A DNA stretch of 37,778 nt from a virus. The position numbers were made by a program, and so were the translations under genes. Shown in pieces: positions 10,201-17,951 of this stretch. The stretch lies in IMG/VR virus record IMGVR_UViG_3300007509_000425, positions 1 through 37,778 of that record, one strand, 5' to 3'. A model generated the notes under the pieces. The model searched no databases. It worked only from the letters and a program-made list of their open reading frames with translations, and was not told where the DNA came from. The stretch's first letter is position 1; the number at the start of each line of letters is the position of its first letter.

Positions 10201-13200
10201 TACTGGACAACTAGCTATTGTCTTTGATTATTTCACACATGCCTCTGGTGAATATTTTTCTGTAGATTCTTATGCTAACCAAGTTGAATATGATTTATTG
10301 CCGTCTTATAAGGGAGAATCAGTTGCTGATCAGATGGATTTTCGGCCAATGATAGGATCGCCTACTTCAGCTACGATATCTCCGTTCTCGCATAATAATA
10401 GAGATTTTGAAAGTTCTGGATCTTCTCTTACACATTTACCACAACCAAATTCGATTATAGAATTAGATTATCAATATTATTTAGGACGTGCTGATAAATT
10501 ATATATAAACGATAAAGGACAGCTTATTGTATCAAAAGGTGTTTCAGCACAACAGCCGGTTTTTTCAAATAAAATAATTCCAAACTCCATGATGTTGTGC
10601 GGTATTCAAATTTGGCCATATACTCGTAGCACTAAAGATGTGCGATTGACTATTCCATCAAATAGACGTTGGACAATGAAAGATATTACCGGTCTTTCAA
10701 AACGTTTAAGGTCAATTGAGCGTACAGTAACTTTATCTTTATTAGAAAAAGAAGCAGAGAATTTTAGAGTTTTGGATGCTAATGGGTTTGATAGATTTAA
10801 AACAGGATTTATTGTAGATAGTTTTAAAGATCATGGTGTGGGTAATGTCCTCCATGAAGATTACGGTGGATCTGTAGATAAGTTTAAGGGTGAATTTAGA
10901 CCTGAGCATGATGTTCAAGCTGTAGAATTAATAGAAGAAAACTCAACAGATACAGATCGGTTAGATGACCATTATGTAAGAAAGACAGATATGGTTATGT
11001 TGCCTTACAATGATACTAAATTAGCTAACCATGGTAATCCATATGCTTCTAGATTGGAAAATCTTAATCCGTTTAATGTGATTTTCTGGGAAGGAACAAT
11101 GACACTGAATCCAGAATCAGACTTGTGGATTGATACTGATAGGGAACCTGCTTTCACTGTAAACGTTGAAGGAGATTATGCCCAATGGTTATCCTGGATG
11201 GGAAACAAAACTACTCGAATAGATTGGAATTCTTGGCAAACAGATTCGATTGATTTAGATTTGGAAATAGAAACAGATGTAACGACTGATTCCGAGGAAA
11301 AGATTGTTGGAATCAGGAATGATGATCGAATTATCGTAGACCGATCTGGGCGTCCCGGCCGGATGAGATTTGAGGAAATTGAAACCACATTGACAACTAC
11401 AGTAGAAAATACTGTCTCAGGTACAGTTTCTTTAGAGCAATCTAGAACAGGTACGCAATTTGATTTAGAAGAATTCCGACAAAATAGAAGCACTGGTGAT
11501 GAAACTACAATGGAAATTATTCCATGGATGCGTCAGCGTGATGTGGAAATAACTGTTACTGGTATGAAACCTAACACACAAGTTTATGCATTTTTTAATA
11601 ATAGAGATGTAGGTAATCATGTAAGGCCGTCTGGTATTTCTGTAGCTAATAGTCCTTTAGTATCTGCTATAGATAAAATAGCTACAACAGTTACGGTAAG
11701 TAATACGCAAGGTTTTCCTAATGCTCCGGGAGCATTAACAATAAGCCGAGCGGTAGATCCAGTTTCGCCAGATAGAACTTTTGATCCAGGTGATTTAGCT
11801 CCGGGCTCAAATGACCAATATAGGTGGACCGATATTAATGGCACTATGTTAGTCACTTCTGAAAAAATGATATATACGGCTAAAACAGGAACAACATTTA
11901 CGATTAGTGAGCGGGGAGCTGACGGTACCACCGTACGAGATCATGCCCAATACACAGATAGTAATGGTGTATTACAGTGGCCTACAGTTACAAGTGGGGT
12001 TAGAGGGATGCCATTGGTAACAGATTCATTGGGGCAATTACAGTGTACGTTTACTATTCCTAATGAAACTGGTTTGAGATTCCCGATTGGAGATGGAATT
12101 TTTAGATTAACTGATAGTGACACTAATAGTAAAATAGTTGGGACTATTGATACTGCAGCAGAAGGAATTTATCATGCATTTGGTCAACAGCAAATTAAGC
12201 AAGAAAGGATAAATTCCTTACGACAGGGAAGAGTTATTAGAGATGATACTTTGTTTGAAAAAAGAGATTCTACTGACAATCCCAATTTAAGTTCGTCTGA
12301 TAGAGATACAGATACAGATACAGATACCGCAACAGTAACCGGTGAAAGATTCCATGGATGGTTTGATCCTCTTGCTCAAACAATTATGATTCAAGAACCA
12401 CAATTTCCACATGGTGTTTTTGCTACTAAGGTGGATGTATTCTTTGGAGAAAAGGATACAACGGCAGCCCCAGCGCCAGTTCGTTGTGAATTGCGTACAG
12501 TAGTAAATGGATATCCAACGGATACAGCTATGCCTGGAAGCCAAATTACTCTTGAAGCTTCAGAAGTAAATGTTTCCAGTGATGCTTCTTTACCCACAAC
12601 ATTTACCTTTGAATGGCCTCAGCAGCTAGATGCTAATCAAGAATATTGTATAGTATTAATTAGCGCTTCTTTGGATTATAAAGTCTGGATTTCAAGACTA
12701 GGGGAAATTGATGTTGGAGGAACTTCAGCTATTAGTGAACAGCCATATTTGGGGTCATTATTTAAATCGCAGAATGCTTCTACATGGACAGCTTCTCAGT
12801 ATGAAGATTTAAAATTCCAACTTTATAGAGCTTCATTTGATATAAGTAAAACCGGCAATTTATATCTGGTTAATCAGCCTTTAGGAAGAAGTGAAGGGTT
12901 TGTACCACAATCTGATGGATCTACAAGATACTTAAAGAAAAACCCGATTGTATTTGATACTGCTGTACCTAATAAAGCTAAAGTTAAAATGTTTGGTCAC
13001 GGCATGTATGATACTATAAACAACGTTATCATTAAGGATGTACATTCAGAAATATCAGATACTACATTAAATGAAGGTGCCACATTGACAGCGGCAGATA
13101 CAACCATTACATTAACATCTTCTACTAATTTCCCAACAACAGGTTGGATTAAAATTGATGATGAGATTATATCTTATAGTGGTGTGTCAGGCAATGACTT

Positions 13201-14245
13201 AACTGGTTGTGTTCGCGGACAAGATGGCACTACAGCAGCTACACATGGTGATAATAGTATTGTTCAATGTTATGTTCTCAATGGAGTACCACTAACTGAA
13301 ATTAATAAAACACATACAGCTATTACCGGAATGGAAATTGATAGTTTTGATATTCCGATTTCATCACCGCCTACAAGAACAATGTCGGCTGGTGGTAGTA
13401 ATGCACTAATAACAAAGAATGTACCTTATGATACATTATATGCAAAGATTAGAATTTTAGATAATCCAGCTACCAGCGTAGATACATATGCACAAGTAAC
13501 TTCTGGTAAAACTTTGGGATCTCCAGATTCAGGCGCATTTTCCCAGACTTCTTATCTTAGAATTAATAATGCTGATAAGTTTCAGTTTCCTTTATATGAA
13601 AATTATAATTTTACTAAGCCTCATATTATAGCTTCACCTATTAATGAAGCTAATGAATTGGCGGGCAAGAAATCATTGAGGTTTTCAGCAGAATTAAATT
13701 CAAGTAGAAATGAAATGTCACCGGTTATAGATGTTGGTAAAGGTCAATCTGGTGTTATAGCTATTGCTAATAGAATTAATAAAATAGCTGATAGTTCTGA
13801 TGTTGGTGCTTTAACGGCCAATATTTTTAAAGATTCTACTGCTCCAGAAGGTGATAGTAATACAGCAATATATATGACTAAAGAAATTAGTTTGAGACAA
13901 GCAAGCACAGCAATTAAAGTTATGTTTGATGCATCAGTGCAATCCGAAGCTGGGTTAAAAGTCTATTATAAAATTAGACGGTCAAATTCTGAGGAAGACT
14001 TTGAAGATATTGGTTGGGTGCCTTTTAATGATACAGGTAATCCCGATGTGACTGTGCCGATATCAAGTTCTATGAATGATTTTAGAGAATATGAATTTAC
14101 AGCAGGTAACAATGATGATATAGCTACAACAACATTACCATTGGAAGATTTTTCATCCTTTGCTGTGAAGATTGTATTGCAAACATTGAATACAGCTAAG
14201 CCTCCATTAATACGACAATTTAGAGCATTAGCTTTGGCAGTATAA
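7247..14245 (+). CDS. Giant virion structural protein with DUF4815-like N-terminus
   Basis: With 2332 residues this is the largest gene here, in the position T4 uses for gp9/gp10. The first 70 residues (NVSPYFDDYNEADQFHKVLF, then QARELTQLQ and FGRHIFQEGS) look like the DUF4815 domain of marine T4-like phage structural proteins, recalled from memory. Two G-Q-T-S beta modules lie near residues 495-553 and 893-948. Around 1070-1190 the protein is more compact (Q-M-D-F-R-P-M; NRRWTMKDI; LEKEAENF). A divergent TLNEG-type module is at about 1469-1569 and a clear one at 1939-2010. An acidic DTDTDTDT run at about 1687-1694 precedes a GWFDPLAQT beta-sandwich-like part. It probably forms peripheral baseplate or fibre-attachment parts; this is an inference from place and size. 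Confidence 0.72.
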   Translation: MAQKTDLNVSPYFDDYNEADQFHKVLFKPAKAVQARELTQLQSILQNQIERFGRHIFQEGSIVIPGNVGFDKNYFAIKLQPKVGRSNIADNSSTDPNLVWEVSTYLSTYKDTIITGADSGVTARVINYAVADGTDPDTLFVKYISSGTDNAAKVFTDGEQIKSDGTIFAANGASYGANAYSAILESSSATHTGCAVTVTAGVFFVRGMFVQTDDQALIIEKYTNVPTCRVGFDVQESVVTSLTNNALLDNAQGASNFAADGADRLKVELVLAKYSLADATDTNFTELMRLDAGRIIHHVRYPEYSVVEDMIARRTSEESGDYVVKPFVFDIKEHLNDGINNGMYGLEDVPAGDVNKFVAIVSPGKAYVAGREVEILSPRTVEFDKARDSETMVDGNVIANMGQYANITNVYGTPDIHPDTSAATNIKTFKTLQLFNRQTAVRGQSNGEHVGYARAKTMEYSTGTPGSSATNNTSLFKLYLFDINMFTDVTMSGNCSLTTGTLITGQTSGAIGMVVSGTSNNTRFTLENVVGRFSTGESIASSHSGDTITGQTSIILNRSFGQDVKQIFQTFTSAAGQDFTADVSLDVAFTLSGNYAFGSVDEIGLEDGLGVLRQEGLTLAASDLGDNILGEEISNSVVGTNSFYDEELVVGDILGMPSAAGGAIETRRVSSIGTGLDSNVATVDSAYTLNITGAEAIRYRGEIKDPARSTSIWNIPHRNVKTLYPIDTQVKVRRQFWAETTTGGEITINVGTNETFLPFAEKDYTLSIMLLGTSTTGIAQGDIVSADSGFTLTASNKTLTMTNSDWGTNTKIKISATIQLADVNEAAKTLTKMHTKIISENGASSSVYGLRVEDRQISLGVADGYRCWSIFESVNIATAPVIPSLTISSYTGTFSDGEQILGSVSKATALVVNDDSSGTLQFVYQTGTFTSLDSITGQTTKETANVVTVNAHSEDISEKYSFDNGHKDGYYDFARITRKGNESPPTGQLAIVFDYFTHASGEYFSVDSYANQVEYDLLPSYKGESVADQMDFRPMIGSPTSATISPFSHNNRDFESSGSSLTHLPQPNSIIELDYQYYLGRADKLYINDKGQLIVSKGVSAQQPVFSNKIIPNSMMLCGIQIWPYTRSTKDVRLTIPSNRRWTMKDITGLSKRLRSIERTVTLSLLEKEAENFRVLDANGFDRFKTGFIVDSFKDHGVGNVLHEDYGGSVDKFKGEFRPEHDVQAVELIEENSTDTDRLDDHYVRKTDMVMLPYNDTKLANHGNPYASRLENLNPFNVIFWEGTMTLNPESDLWIDTDREPAFTVNVEGDYAQWLSWMGNKTTRIDWNSWQTDSIDLDLEIETDVTTDSEEKIVGIRNDDRIIVDRSGRPGRMRFEEIETTLTTTVENTVSGTVSLEQSRTGTQFDLEEFRQNRSTGDETTMEIIPWMRQRDVEITVTGMKPNTQVYAFFNNRDVGNHVRPSGISVANSPLVSAIDKIATTVTVSNTQGFPNAPGALTISRAVDPVSPDRTFDPGDLAPGSNDQYRWTDINGTMLVTSEKMIYTAKTGTTFTISERGADGTTVRDHAQYTDSNGVLQWPTVTSGVRGMPLVTDSLGQLQCTFTIPNETGLRFPIGDGIFRLTDSDTNSKIVGTIDTAAEGIYHAFGQQQIKQERINSLRQGRVIRDDTLFEKRDSTDNPNLSSSDRDTDTDTDTATVTGERFHGWFDPLAQTIMIQEPQFPHGVFATKVDVFFGEKDTTAAPAPVRCELRTVVNGYPTDTAMPGSQITLEASEVNVSSDASLPTTFTFEWPQQLDANQEYCIVLISASLDYKVWISRLGEIDVGGTSAISEQPYLGSLFKSQNASTWTASQYEDLKFQLYRASFDISKTGNLYLVNQPLGRSEGFVPQSDGSTRYLKKNPIVFDTAVPNKAKVKMFGHGMYDTINNVIIKDVHSEISDTTLNEGATLTAADTTITLTSSTNFPTTGWIKIDDEIISYSGVSGNDLTGCVRGQDGTTAATHGDNSIVQCYVLNGVPLTEINKTHTAITGMEIDSFDIPISSPPTRTMSAGGSNALITKNVPYDTLYAKIRILDNPATSVDTYAQVTSGKTLGSPDSGAFSQTSYLRINNADKFQFPLYENYNFTKPHIIASPINEANELAGKKSLRFSAELNSSRNEMSPVIDVGKGQSGVIAIANRINKIADSSDVGALTANIFKDSTAPEGDSNTAIYMTKEISLRQASTAIKVMFDASVQSEAGLKVYYKIRRSNSEEDFEDIGWVPFNDTGNPDVTVPISSSMNDFREYEFTAGNNDDIATTTLPLEDFSSFAVKIVLQTLNTAKPPLIRQFRALALAV
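12305..12328 (+). repeat. Hexanucleotide tandem repeat (GATACA x4, last unit GATACC)
   Basis: Four units in frame encode (Asp-Thr)4 inside the giant structural protein, at a likely linker between domains. The last unit ends in C instead of A. Copy number may vary between relatives because such arrays slip easily. Confidence 0.9.
13061..13276 (+). repeat. TLNEG/LTGC-RG beta module, copy 3
   Basis: Codes residues 1939-2010 of the giant structural protein. It reads TTLNEGATL, TTITLT, F-P-T-T-G, I-D-D-E-I-I-S-Y-S-G, SGNDLTGCVRG and THGDNS, matching the module at 5466-5676 in the gp7-like protein almost position by position. Confidence 0.8.
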
Positions 14246-14246
14246 T

Positions 14247-14483
14247 ATGGACCAAAAAATAAAAGGTTATCCTGATTTAATTAAAGATAAATTTTCAGGC
14301 GCTGTTTTATCTAATAATTTAGAAGCGTATAATGCTGTTAAGAGAAGGCATCAAAATTTTAAAGAACAGAAAGAAAAAATAGAAGAACAGGATAGAGAGA
14401 TAAATAGTATAAAAACAGAACTAACGGAAATTAAAAATTTATTAGTAACTCTTGTAGATAGAGGTGCCGATGATGGCAGATAG
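14247..14483 (+). CDS. Small coiled-coil protein
   Basis: A 78-residue product starting one base after the stop of the giant structural gene. The N-terminal 30 residues are mixed; residues 30-72 form a charged helix with heptad-like hydrophobic spacing (FKEQKEKIEEQ, then INSIKTELTEIKNLLVTLVD), so a coiled coil is likely. I do not recognise a named family. Position directly after baseplate genes and before fibre-type genes suggests a small virion or assembly component. Its last 11 bases overlap the start of the next gene when that gene is started at 14473. Confidence 0.65.
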   Translation: MDQKIKGYPDLIKDKFSGAVLSNNLEAYNAVKRRHQNFKEQKEKIEEQDREINSIKTELTEIKNLLVTLVDRGADDGR

Positions 14484-14682
14484 GAATATTACAAAAACTA
14501 ATACGGTACAAGAGTTTGCTCATACTTATAACGCTACAGCTCAAGACATAGGTGATATTGGAGATTTAAATAAATATCTTTATAATACTACACCTACGGA
14601 CATAGTAGAAGCAGTTAGAACTAAAATGGGCAGAAAAGAAAATCTAAAATGGATTTTCATAATGACTAATGATGTGGAATAA
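14473..14682 (+). CDS. Small protein with GDIGDLN motif, paralogue of the next gene
   Basis: A 69-residue protein. I chose the ATG at 14473 (MADRN) rather than the GTG at 14464 or ATG at 14470 because the following paralogue begins with the same MADRN. The two align over most of their length: YNATAQDIGDIGDLN here and YNLTAEDVGDIGDLN there, then TPTDIVE and TPTDLVE, then K-M-G-R-K-E and K-I-E-R-K-G. The last dozen residues differ. Function unknown; the place in a virion gene cluster suggests a structural accessory protein. It overlaps the preceding gene by 11 bases. Confidence 0.7.
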   Translation: MADRNITKTNTVQEFAHTYNATAQDIGDIGDLNKYLYNTTPTDIVEAVRTKMGRKENLKWIFIMTNDVE

Positions 14683-14688
14683 AGAATA

Positions 14689-14883
14689 ATGGCAGATAGA
14701 AACGTACCAGATTCAGCTACTTTAGCACAATGGAAAGATAGTTATAATTTAACAGCCGAGGATGTTGGTGATATTGGAGATTTAAATGCTCCTTTTTCAG
14801 GAACGCCTACTGATTTAGTAGAAGGAATAAATTCAAAAATAGAAAGAAAAGGATCTATCGCTTTGGCGGTGGCTTTAGGATAG
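14689..14883 (+). CDS. Small protein with GDIGDLN motif, tandem paralogue
   Basis: A 64-residue protein starting 6 bases after the stop of its paralogue. Shared features: MADRN start, Y-N-L-T-A-E-D-V-G-D-I-G-D-L-N (about residues 19-33), TPTDLVE and a basic K-x-x-R-K end, followed by a hydrophobic tail (IALAVALG). The pair is most simply a tandem duplication. No family recognised. Confidence 0.7.
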   Translation: MADRNVPDSATLAQWKDSYNLTAEDVGDIGDLNAPFSGTPTDLVEGINSKIERKGSIALAVALG

Positions 14884-14892
14884 GATAAAGAT

Positions 14893-15231
14893 ATGGCAAA
14901 TGATTTTAAAAATGAAATAGCTAAGGATATAGCTATAGACTCTGGAGTTTTTACAACACTATATACAACTCCTGCAGCAATGGCAACTGTTCTTTTAGAA
15001 TTAGATATAGCAAACACTCATGCTACAGATGATATTACAGTTAGTGCAACTTTAACCTCTGGCGCAACTGAGGTATATTTGGTTAAAAAAGCTCCTGTTC
15101 CGGTTGGCGGCACTTTAAAAGCAGTATCAGGACAAAAAATAGTATTAGAAACTGGTGATGTGCTTAAAGTGGCAGCTAGTGTAGCATCTTCAGCTGATGT
15201 AATTTGCTCTCTATTAGAGGACGTTAACTAA
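14893..15231 (+). CDS. 112-residue virion-associated protein, paralogue of 30846-31184
   Basis: A beta-rich 112-residue protein of unknown function. It resembles the product of 30846-31184, which has exactly the same length: both begin M-A-x-x-F-K-N, both carry a Y-T-C/TTP-A-type strand near residue 25, a D-I-x-V-x-x-x-x-x-x-G stretch near 50, and an L-E-x-x-D-x-x-x-V strand near the end. Both also hand over to the next gene through a TAATG stop/start overlap. Such small proteins are common among fibre and neck genes of marine T4-like phages, so I place it as a minor virion protein with modest confidence. Confidence 0.68.
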   Translation: MANDFKNEIAKDIAIDSGVFTTLYTTPAAMATVLLELDIANTHATDDITVSATLTSGATEVYLVKKAPVPVGGTLKAVSGQKIVLETGDVLKVAASVASSADVICSLLEDVN

Positions 15232-15476
15232 TGCCAGCTGGATATGTAGGTAATGGACCAGCTCACAGAGACCCAACCTCAGTTCTAGAGGACGGTACCG
15301 TTACGGTTGAGAAATTATCTGGGCCAATTGCTGCTGGAGCAATGAGTACAGCTGAAAGGGATGCTTTAACTCCAAGTAATGGTTGGATAATTTACAATAG
15401 TACAACACACACATTTCAAGGGTATGCTAATGGTACATGGGTTGATCTCCATGGTTCATATGTTAGTATTGAATAA
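15231..15476 (+). CDS. Short tail-fibre-like protein
   Basis: An 81-residue product whose C-terminal half carries a motif often seen in phage fibre and appendage proteins: S-T-A-E-R-D-A-L-T-P-S-N-G-W-I-I-Y-N (about residues 38-55) followed by T-F-Q-G-Y-A-N-G-T-W-V-D-L. The start ATG shares its A with the stop codon of the preceding gene (TAATG). It may be a short appendage subunit or a fibre domain encoded as its own gene. The identity of the motif is from memory of many fibre sequences, not from a search. Confidence 0.68.
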   Translation: MPAGYVGNGPAHRDPTSVLEDGTVTVEKLSGPIAAGAMSTAERDALTPSNGWIIYNSTTHTFQGYANGTWVDLHGSYVSIE

Positions 15477-15479
15477 ATT

Positions 15480-16166
15480 ATGTCAACAGAAAGTTATATA
15501 GGAAAATCACCGACATACGGTATTTTTCAAAGACAGGAGTTTACAGCGACTGGAACAGGTTCACAAACAGTAGCTTTAGATTATGCAGCTGGTGATCCTC
15601 AACAACTTTTAATTTTTATTATTGTTACACCTGGCTCCGGAGGTGTGGTATTAGATCCTGTTAGTGACTATACATTAGATTCTCTTGGAACAACTTTAAC
15701 AATTACAGCTACAGGTTCAGGTGATGCTTGGATTATTTGGTTGGGGCATAAAATAACAGGCCCCAGATTTTCTACAAGCCACATTACAAGTTTGCCATTA
15801 TTATCAGCTCCAGTAGCAGCTGATGAATTTGTAATTTATGATAATTCTGAAACAAAATTAAAACGAATATCCTTTGCAAATATAGAAGCTGCATTTGATC
15901 CCACATTAGCAGGTGATGTTGCCGGAACACTTTTAGCTACTGTTATTCAACCCGATTCTGTAACATATGACAAGATGCAAGACACCGTAACAGACAATCG
16001 GGTACTAGGTGCAGTATCAGCAGGAACAGTAACAGAGACACAAGTAGTCACCGATATGATTGCAAATGATGCTGTAGGGTCTAATCAATTGGGATCTGTT
16101 GTGAGATTAGATATAAAAAATTCTGTAGGTACTACAGTTAAAACTATATTTGGAGCGGGGGTATAA
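15480..16166 (+). CDS. Tail-fibre-like protein, first of a tandem pair
   Basis: A 228-residue protein. The N-terminal half (residues 5-90) matches a beta domain frequent in phage fibres: a G-K-S-P-T-Y-G-I-F-Q-R-Q start, a hydrophobic strand near 42-50 (LLIFIIVTPG), a D-Y-T-L-D-S turn and a closing W-I-I-W-L-G strand. The C-terminal half carries D-S-V-T-Y-D-K-M-Q-D (about 160-169) and V-L-G-A-V-S-A-G-T-V (about 176-185). The next gene encodes a paralogue with the same order of elements, joined by a TAATG overlap. Likely a short tail fibre or fibre-tip subunit. Confidence 0.72.
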   Translation: MSTESYIGKSPTYGIFQRQEFTATGTGSQTVALDYAAGDPQQLLIFIIVTPGSGGVVLDPVSDYTLDSLGTTLTITATGSGDAWIIWLGHKITGPRFSTSHITSLPLLSAPVAADEFVIYDNSETKLKRISFANIEAAFDPTLAGDVAGTLLATVIQPDSVTYDKMQDTVTDNRVLGAVSAGTVTETQVVTDMIANDAVGSNQLGSVVRLDIKNSVGTTVKTIFGAGV

Positions 16167-16831
16167 TGGCCGGTGATGCTTATCTTGGTAATAGCCCCCA
16201 ATATGGTTTAATACACAGACAACCATTTTTTTCTACTGGTAGCACTAATACCATATCTTTAAATTATCCTATAAGACACTTTTATGATATTTTAATTATT
16301 GTTAATAGACATTTTGTTCCTATTGGTGATTATTCTTATAATAGTGCTGATAATAGTATCACATTAACTACCTCACTTGCTGGCAATGCATATATTATAT
16401 ACTTAAATACTTTAACATCCTGGCCGCAATTTAGTGAGGCAATGATTACGGAGCATCCAGAATTGTCAACAACAGCATCTTCAGCTGATACAATGGTATG
16501 CACTGATACAGGCGGTACGAATGAAGTTAAAAAAGTGACTCATAGTGGTTTTATTGGTGCACTTGATCCTACTTTGTATGGTGACGTAGAAAACAAAGCA
16601 GGATCGAATAATATTAAAATTGATGCAGTAACATATGATATGATGCAAGACATACCATCAAATACGGTATTAGGCGCTTTTACAGCTGGAACGATAACAG
16701 CAACACAGGTTTATCAAGGCATGTTTGTGGATGATGCAGTTGATAAAACAAAATTAAATAATGCTAATGCTTTGGTTATATCTGATTCTTCCGGAACTCA
16801 GTTATTTACATTGTATGGTTCAAGCGTATAG
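16166..16831 (+). CDS. Tail-fibre-like protein, second of a tandem pair
   Basis: A 221-residue paralogue of the preceding product. Shared elements in order: Y-x-G-x-S-P-x-Y-G-x-x-x-R-Q start, a strand with ILIIVN, a second strand ending Y-I-I-Y-L, F-S-E/T-A/S-x-I-T, L-S-T/A, DPTL-G-DV, the V-T-Y-D-M-M-Q-D motif, V-L-G-A-F-T-A-G-T-I and a final L-x-x-x-Y-G-S-S-V. The two have clearly diverged, so the duplication is old or has been under selection for different binding. The gene starts on the last base of the previous stop codon. Confidence 0.72.
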   Translation: MAGDAYLGNSPQYGLIHRQPFFSTGSTNTISLNYPIRHFYDILIIVNRHFVPIGDYSYNSADNSITLTTSLAGNAYIIYLNTLTSWPQFSEAMITEHPELSTTASSADTMVCTDTGGTNEVKKVTHSGFIGALDPTLYGDVENKAGSNNIKIDAVTYDMMQDIPSNTVLGAFTAGTITATQVYQGMFVDDAVDKTKLNNANALVISDSSGTQLFTLYGSSV

Positions 16832-16845
16832 AGGAATTTTTTATA

Positions 16846-17925
16846 ATGGCTATCAGAACGCCGCTGTTTCGTGATCTTACAGATTTGGGTGGAATCGAAG
16901 GCGCAAACAATGTTAAAGAATTTAATTCAACACAAATAGATTGGTTAATTTACCAAGTTTTAATGGCATGGGCTGGAAACCCATCTGTTAGTTTGACCGT
17001 AGTTGGTTCAGGAGGTACCTTCCTACCAGGCGGGATGGAAGACACCCGAGTGCAAGCCGGAGCCGGGAATACACATAGTAGTTCTTTTATTCCAGCGGGC
17101 AGCTGTGATCCAGTTTCGGATGTGACTGTAACTTATGAAACTATGAATTTAAATACAGCTACCCTTGGTGGTGTTGCTGATACTGATAATTTAAGATTTC
17201 CTGTTTATTTCCATGATGGTTTAAATAAAATTCTATTAGAGGATACTGGTGATTATGTATTATTGGAAGATGGTGGTGTAGTAAGATTAGAAGAAGATTC
17301 TCATCCATCTTTACAAGCTATGTCACAGCAAGATATGTTAGATACCTTTATATATCCAGCAATTGATAAACTAACAGCTGCTACAACAACAGACGAGCAA
17401 CAAGGTACACATTTTGTTAGCACTACAAGTTCAAGTATAGCAGGAAGTACAATTGTATCAGCGTCTCCAATATTCCGAAATACAATAGCGGATGCAGCTG
17501 CATATACCGCTTCTGGTATCCCAGAAACTCAAGATCAGCCTGATGCATCTAGTGTAGATTATTATTTGTGGACTATAGATCAGACAGGAACACCTCCAGC
17601 AAGCGCAGAAATTCCAGTATATGCTGTAGATTTAGCTCCTGGGTTTGTAGATATACAGGATTATGATAGTGTAGATTGGGAAACTATATTGTCTGAGCTA
17701 GTTAGATGGTGTGCTGTTAATGATACGAATGGGTATAAAATAACATATGAAATTAATCCTGCCTCAGGAGGAGTGGCAAGAGGCTCAACGATGATTAATA
17801 CCAAATTAGATTCATCTAGTTATAATACGTTACAGGTTGGGCCTGATGATTATCGAGCTCAAATATTTCCAGCAGGAACAGAAACTGCAATAGGCGATTA
17901 TACATTGAAAATTATTAAATTTTAA
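16846..17925 (+). CDS. Virion-associated protein of unknown type
   Basis: A 359-residue protein that I do not recognise as a named family. The start ATG at 16846 is preceded by GAGG with suitable spacing. The N-terminal part (residues 1-80) contains S-T-Q-I-D-W-L-I-Y-Q-V and a glycine-rich stretch. Around residues 128-150 there is an I-L-L-E-D-T-G-D-Y-V-L-L-E-D-G-G run, a short repeated L-L-E-D motif that I have seen often in marine phage virion proteins. The C-terminal part contains W-E-T-I-L-S-E-L-V-R-W-C and ends in beta-like sequence. It closes the first fibre cluster before the coiled-coil gene. Confidence 0.6.
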   Translation: MAIRTPLFRDLTDLGGIEGANNVKEFNSTQIDWLIYQVLMAWAGNPSVSLTVVGSGGTFLPGGMEDTRVQAGAGNTHSSSFIPAGSCDPVSDVTVTYETMNLNTATLGGVADTDNLRFPVYFHDGLNKILLEDTGDYVLLEDGGVVRLEEDSHPSLQAMSQQDMLDTFIYPAIDKLTAATTTDEQQGTHFVSTTSSSIAGSTIVSASPIFRNTIADAAAYTASGIPETQDQPDASSVDYYLWTIDQTGTPPASAEIPVYAVDLAPGFVDIQDYDSVDWETILSELVRWCAVNDTNGYKITYEINPASGGVARGSTMINTKLDSSSYNTLQVGPDDYRAQIFPAGTETAIGDYTLKIIKF

Positions 17926-17951
17926 ATATATATTATTAGGAGAAAATTATT

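Noticed and set aside
11176-12597. Several minus-strand frames of 60-105 codons
   Set aside because: All are shadows of the giant structural gene with no start signals or recognisable motifs.
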